Assembly (NCBI GenBank): GCA_030062745.1
Contig: CP099839.1
Location: forward strand, 12,625,302 to 12,689,301
Reading direction: 5' to 3'
DNA: 64,000 nucleotides
From: Capitulum mitella
Taxonomy: Eukaryota; Arthropoda; Thecostraca; Pollicipedomorpha; Pollicipedidae
The notes below the pieces were generated by a model. It saw only the letters and a list, made by a program, of their open reading frames with translations, was not told the DNA's origin and searched no databases. The position numbers and the translations under genes are program-made. The first letter of the stretch is position 1. Every line of letters starts with the position of its first letter. This document shows, piece after piece, positions 61,227 to 64,000 of this stretch.

Positions 61227-64000
61227 CACACCCACACATTTGATGAAAAAATGGCCAACAGACTATTTACCAAATATTCTAACTTTAACACCTTAATCCA
61301 AACATTCACTTATTACGAATATCCGGCTAGATATTAAAATTCATTTATCCACAAATCCACATTTTTTTAGCCCCAACGTGCTGAACTGGGTGGCGTTGCG
61401 ATCAACGCCACCGAGCTTGTTGCTGGACCGTGATCCCGCCACCCAACTGTTCCCAAATATGGAGATATTTTTATCCCCATATTTGGGAGATAAAAATGGA
61501 GATATTTTTACCAGGCGCCGAACCGGACAGCGTCGGAGGATCTTTACTGTGTCCCTTCCGGTCTCGGGCCAAACACAGGTGCCCGTCCTAGGATCTGAGC
61601 CAAGGACGTACCGGGGGGGGGGCATGGGGTCCATGCCCGTCCGTGAGCCAAGAGATCTGCGCTAGATATATAGCAATTTGGCAGGAATACGGGATAGAGA
61701 TTATATATATATATATATATATCGCAAAAGCAAACATTATATATACTCCTGTGGACTAAATATGAAGTCTTTTCCATAAAACTGGTGCTTTTTCTACAAA
61801 TTTCGTCATATGCGACTGGCATATCACGAGATTCGGCATTTGCCCTCTTCCCCCCGAGGAAAATCCTGGCTACGTGCCTGACTCGAACCCAGAGCCTGCC
61901 ACGCACCAGACTCTGCTGTCCGGCACCTTATCCTCGGCGGCGGCTTCAGTCACATTGTCAGCTCTATTCCAAATGTTTGGATACGCAATATGACACACCA
62001 TTTCAAAATACAGCATAATGTAATAGTGCAATATATGACGCGGTATTGCATATAGTACCACAAATATAAAAACAATGATACATTTAAGAATATACGTGCC
62101 TCGCTGATCTAGCAAATTTACCGACTGTGATGATCCCAGAAAGGGAGAGAATCGGTCCATATTTGTACCGCGAAAGAATGGGTGCAGGTCACATACAGGT
62201 CATAGGGCAAAAAGAAACATAAACCCAAGGTAAGGCTCCAATTGACATTTTCCACGCTATGTGTGGTTTGACACATACCTGCTCAAAGATATGCATAAGA
62301 ATATTCGACCGCTACATTCACATCTGACTACTCGGCGAACATTCCATTTAAAACGGTCAACCAAGTATTCACCGAATTTTCCATGTCCACAACCAAGATT
62401 TAAGCATAAGTTGAATTTATTTATTCAGCAGAATAACAATCTTTCAAAACCAAATTCTCCCCTCTCTTCAAAATGATGTAGATACAAGGATCATCAGAAT
62501 TCTGATTGCAGGATTTGCAGTCCTGGATTGTAACGGATGTCGTATGCGGGAAAAATCATTTCTCTAAAGAAGAACTGGACTGCGGATTTGATTGCATCTT
62601 TTCCTGCAACATTTTCTGCAATCCTTCCTCACTGCTGCCTTAAAGCACTGACTATTCCGAGTGACTCATGGTGACACAAGCTGCTGGCAGTGAGCATGTA
62701 GTACATTCTCTCTCATATAAAGAACGGATATTAAGCTCTGCCCGTTTACCCCTGTGAGCGGCGACCATGCGATTGTGCTACCGATTAGGGCCGTGGAGCT
62801 ATCCGTAGGAAATATGCCAGCCGGTCGCCAACCGCCGGTGTCGTAAAATTTATTCCATGGCAAATTACGAAGAACTGATGTACCTAAGGCTTCGTAAACA
62901 TACACATGCGCAAATGTTCCCATGCTACAATGACGTAGGCAAATTTACGCAGGCGCAAATGTACAATGGCACATAGACGTACACAAATTTCCGTGGGCGC
63001 AAACGTACTTAGGCATCAATATCCGTACGCGCAGTATGCGTGGAGCTGCCACTTTTACTACCCAGCAAATGTCAAATTTTGGTGGAGACCGAGGATGGAT
63101 TATCAACTTCCGCATCAGCCAGGAAAAGTTGACTCGAAAGGATGTCGATTTCAATCACGAAATTCAACTTAGCACCATTCGAAGCCTGAACCATTCACAT
63201 GATCAGCGTATAGGGGACATCCTTTCTTCCGCTCCCCGTTAACTCGGCAATGACTGTGGCATTTCTCCACCCTCCACTGCAAGGGACCCTCTCGTTTATC
63301 ACCCTACAGTCCCGAGAACCAGCCGCCCGATTCGGTTGATTCATGTAGAGATCGACAGCTCTGAACCGTGCGAGTTGGTGACCTAAGATTTTTTACTTTT
63401 GAGTCAGTGATGATATAGCAGGTCAGATCAAAACCCAAACGCTACTTTTTTCCCCATAGTCGGGTAATCGCAATGAGAAGAAACTCATCACTTGAAATTC
63501 GCTTGCAAGGATATCTCAAAAATATCGGGATCATATTCTGAATGCTACTTGACCCAAGGTCATAAGAGTTCAACGGCATCAAAGGTCAAGGGCATTTGCT
63601 AGATCAGAATTGAACGCCACACTATCGGTTTATGTAATGCATATTTCTTGGCCTATCTGACCGCGATATTCTAAAAATGCCTCTATCAAAGACCAGGAAA
63701 CAAAAAAGGCAGGAAGAACTCTCTAATAAAGACTTGACATGAACAGCTGTGAGAATCAGCCCAAAGCAGGCAGAAAATCTGGTATCAGCGAATTCGCTAT
63801 GGCTAAGGCTGTGTCAGAATATCATCGAGAACACCGGCGTTGCGTGACGGATGTCGGAAATCAAGGATTTCCATCATCAAACAGTCGCCAGGGATCGATG
63901 TCGCTAATCCAGATGAGCTGCCTTCCACCTCCCTCAGCCCGATGGAGAACGTGACGAACGCGACTCGCCGAAATCTGCGACATTCCCTGCCGGAAATGGC
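61227..64000. other. Intergenic, no gene seen
   Basis: Around 62200-62330 there is a diverged copy of the sequence left of the palindrome (CATAAAC-AAGG-AAGGC-TGGCTCCAA near 60970). Several transposon-like borders occur (for example AAAATCCTGGCTACGTGCCTG at 61860). Open frames are short and without domains. Confidence 0.35.

Noticed and set aside
60919..61243. Open frames rich in IYIYIY
   Set aside because: They are translations of TA microsatellites.

Overview
This is a piece of animal nuclear genome. Coding regions are split by GT-AG introns, there are no bacterial-style operons, and most of the sequence is non-coding and full of DNA-transposon remnants. The gene content (pickpocket-like DEG/ENaC channel, two-MYND protein, ADISSP/C20orf27 homolog) and the very GC-rich exons set in AT-richer introns fit an invertebrate, most likely an arthropod. 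A crustacean such as a barnacle is only a guess.

Five protein-coding genes can be supported. (1) Positions 3-5050 (+): the 3' part of a large acidic repeat protein ending in two MYND zinc fingers and an MSS51-like C-terminal domain. Its reading frame changes three times. (2) 12417-8773 (-): a six-exon, 224-residue coiled-coil protein that I could assemble with every splice phase matching, but cannot name. (3) 16743-27478 (+): an eight-exon, 683-residue protein with an N-terminal PH domain, a Pro/Ala-rich middle and two PDZ-like folds. (4) 37485-40089 (+): a two-exon DEG/ENaC-type channel. (5) 60583-57950 (-): a two-exon ADISSP (C20orf27) homolog whose C-terminus matches the vertebrate protein closely.

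Between the genes, 28-37 kb and 41-45 kb are dominated by transposons with recognisable ends: a foldback element with near-identical 8-bp target duplications (28269-30964), a foldback element bounded by TTAA and CCC ends (33966-36380), and a hAT element with a perfect 8-bp duplication, a decayed BED-finger exon and a nested insertion (41620-45300). A pair of inverted 1.2-kb elements sits in introns 2 and 7 of gene 3. Degenerate satellites fill 49.8-53.9 kb, and a nearly perfect 137-bp palindrome with a TA core lies at 61.1 kb. The stretches 5.1-8.4, 13-16.7, 45.3-49.8 and 53.9-57.9 kb show no convincing gene.

The most unusual pattern is that short tandem arrays built from copies of splice junctions sit directly at five exon borders in three genes: the donor of exon 3 and the acceptors of exons 4 and 7 of the PH/PDZ gene, the acceptor of exon 5 of the coiled-coil gene, and the acceptor of exon 2 of the channel gene. 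Several copies keep working-looking GT or AG sites and some would preserve the reading frame. I know of no named feature class for this and report it as the main finding.
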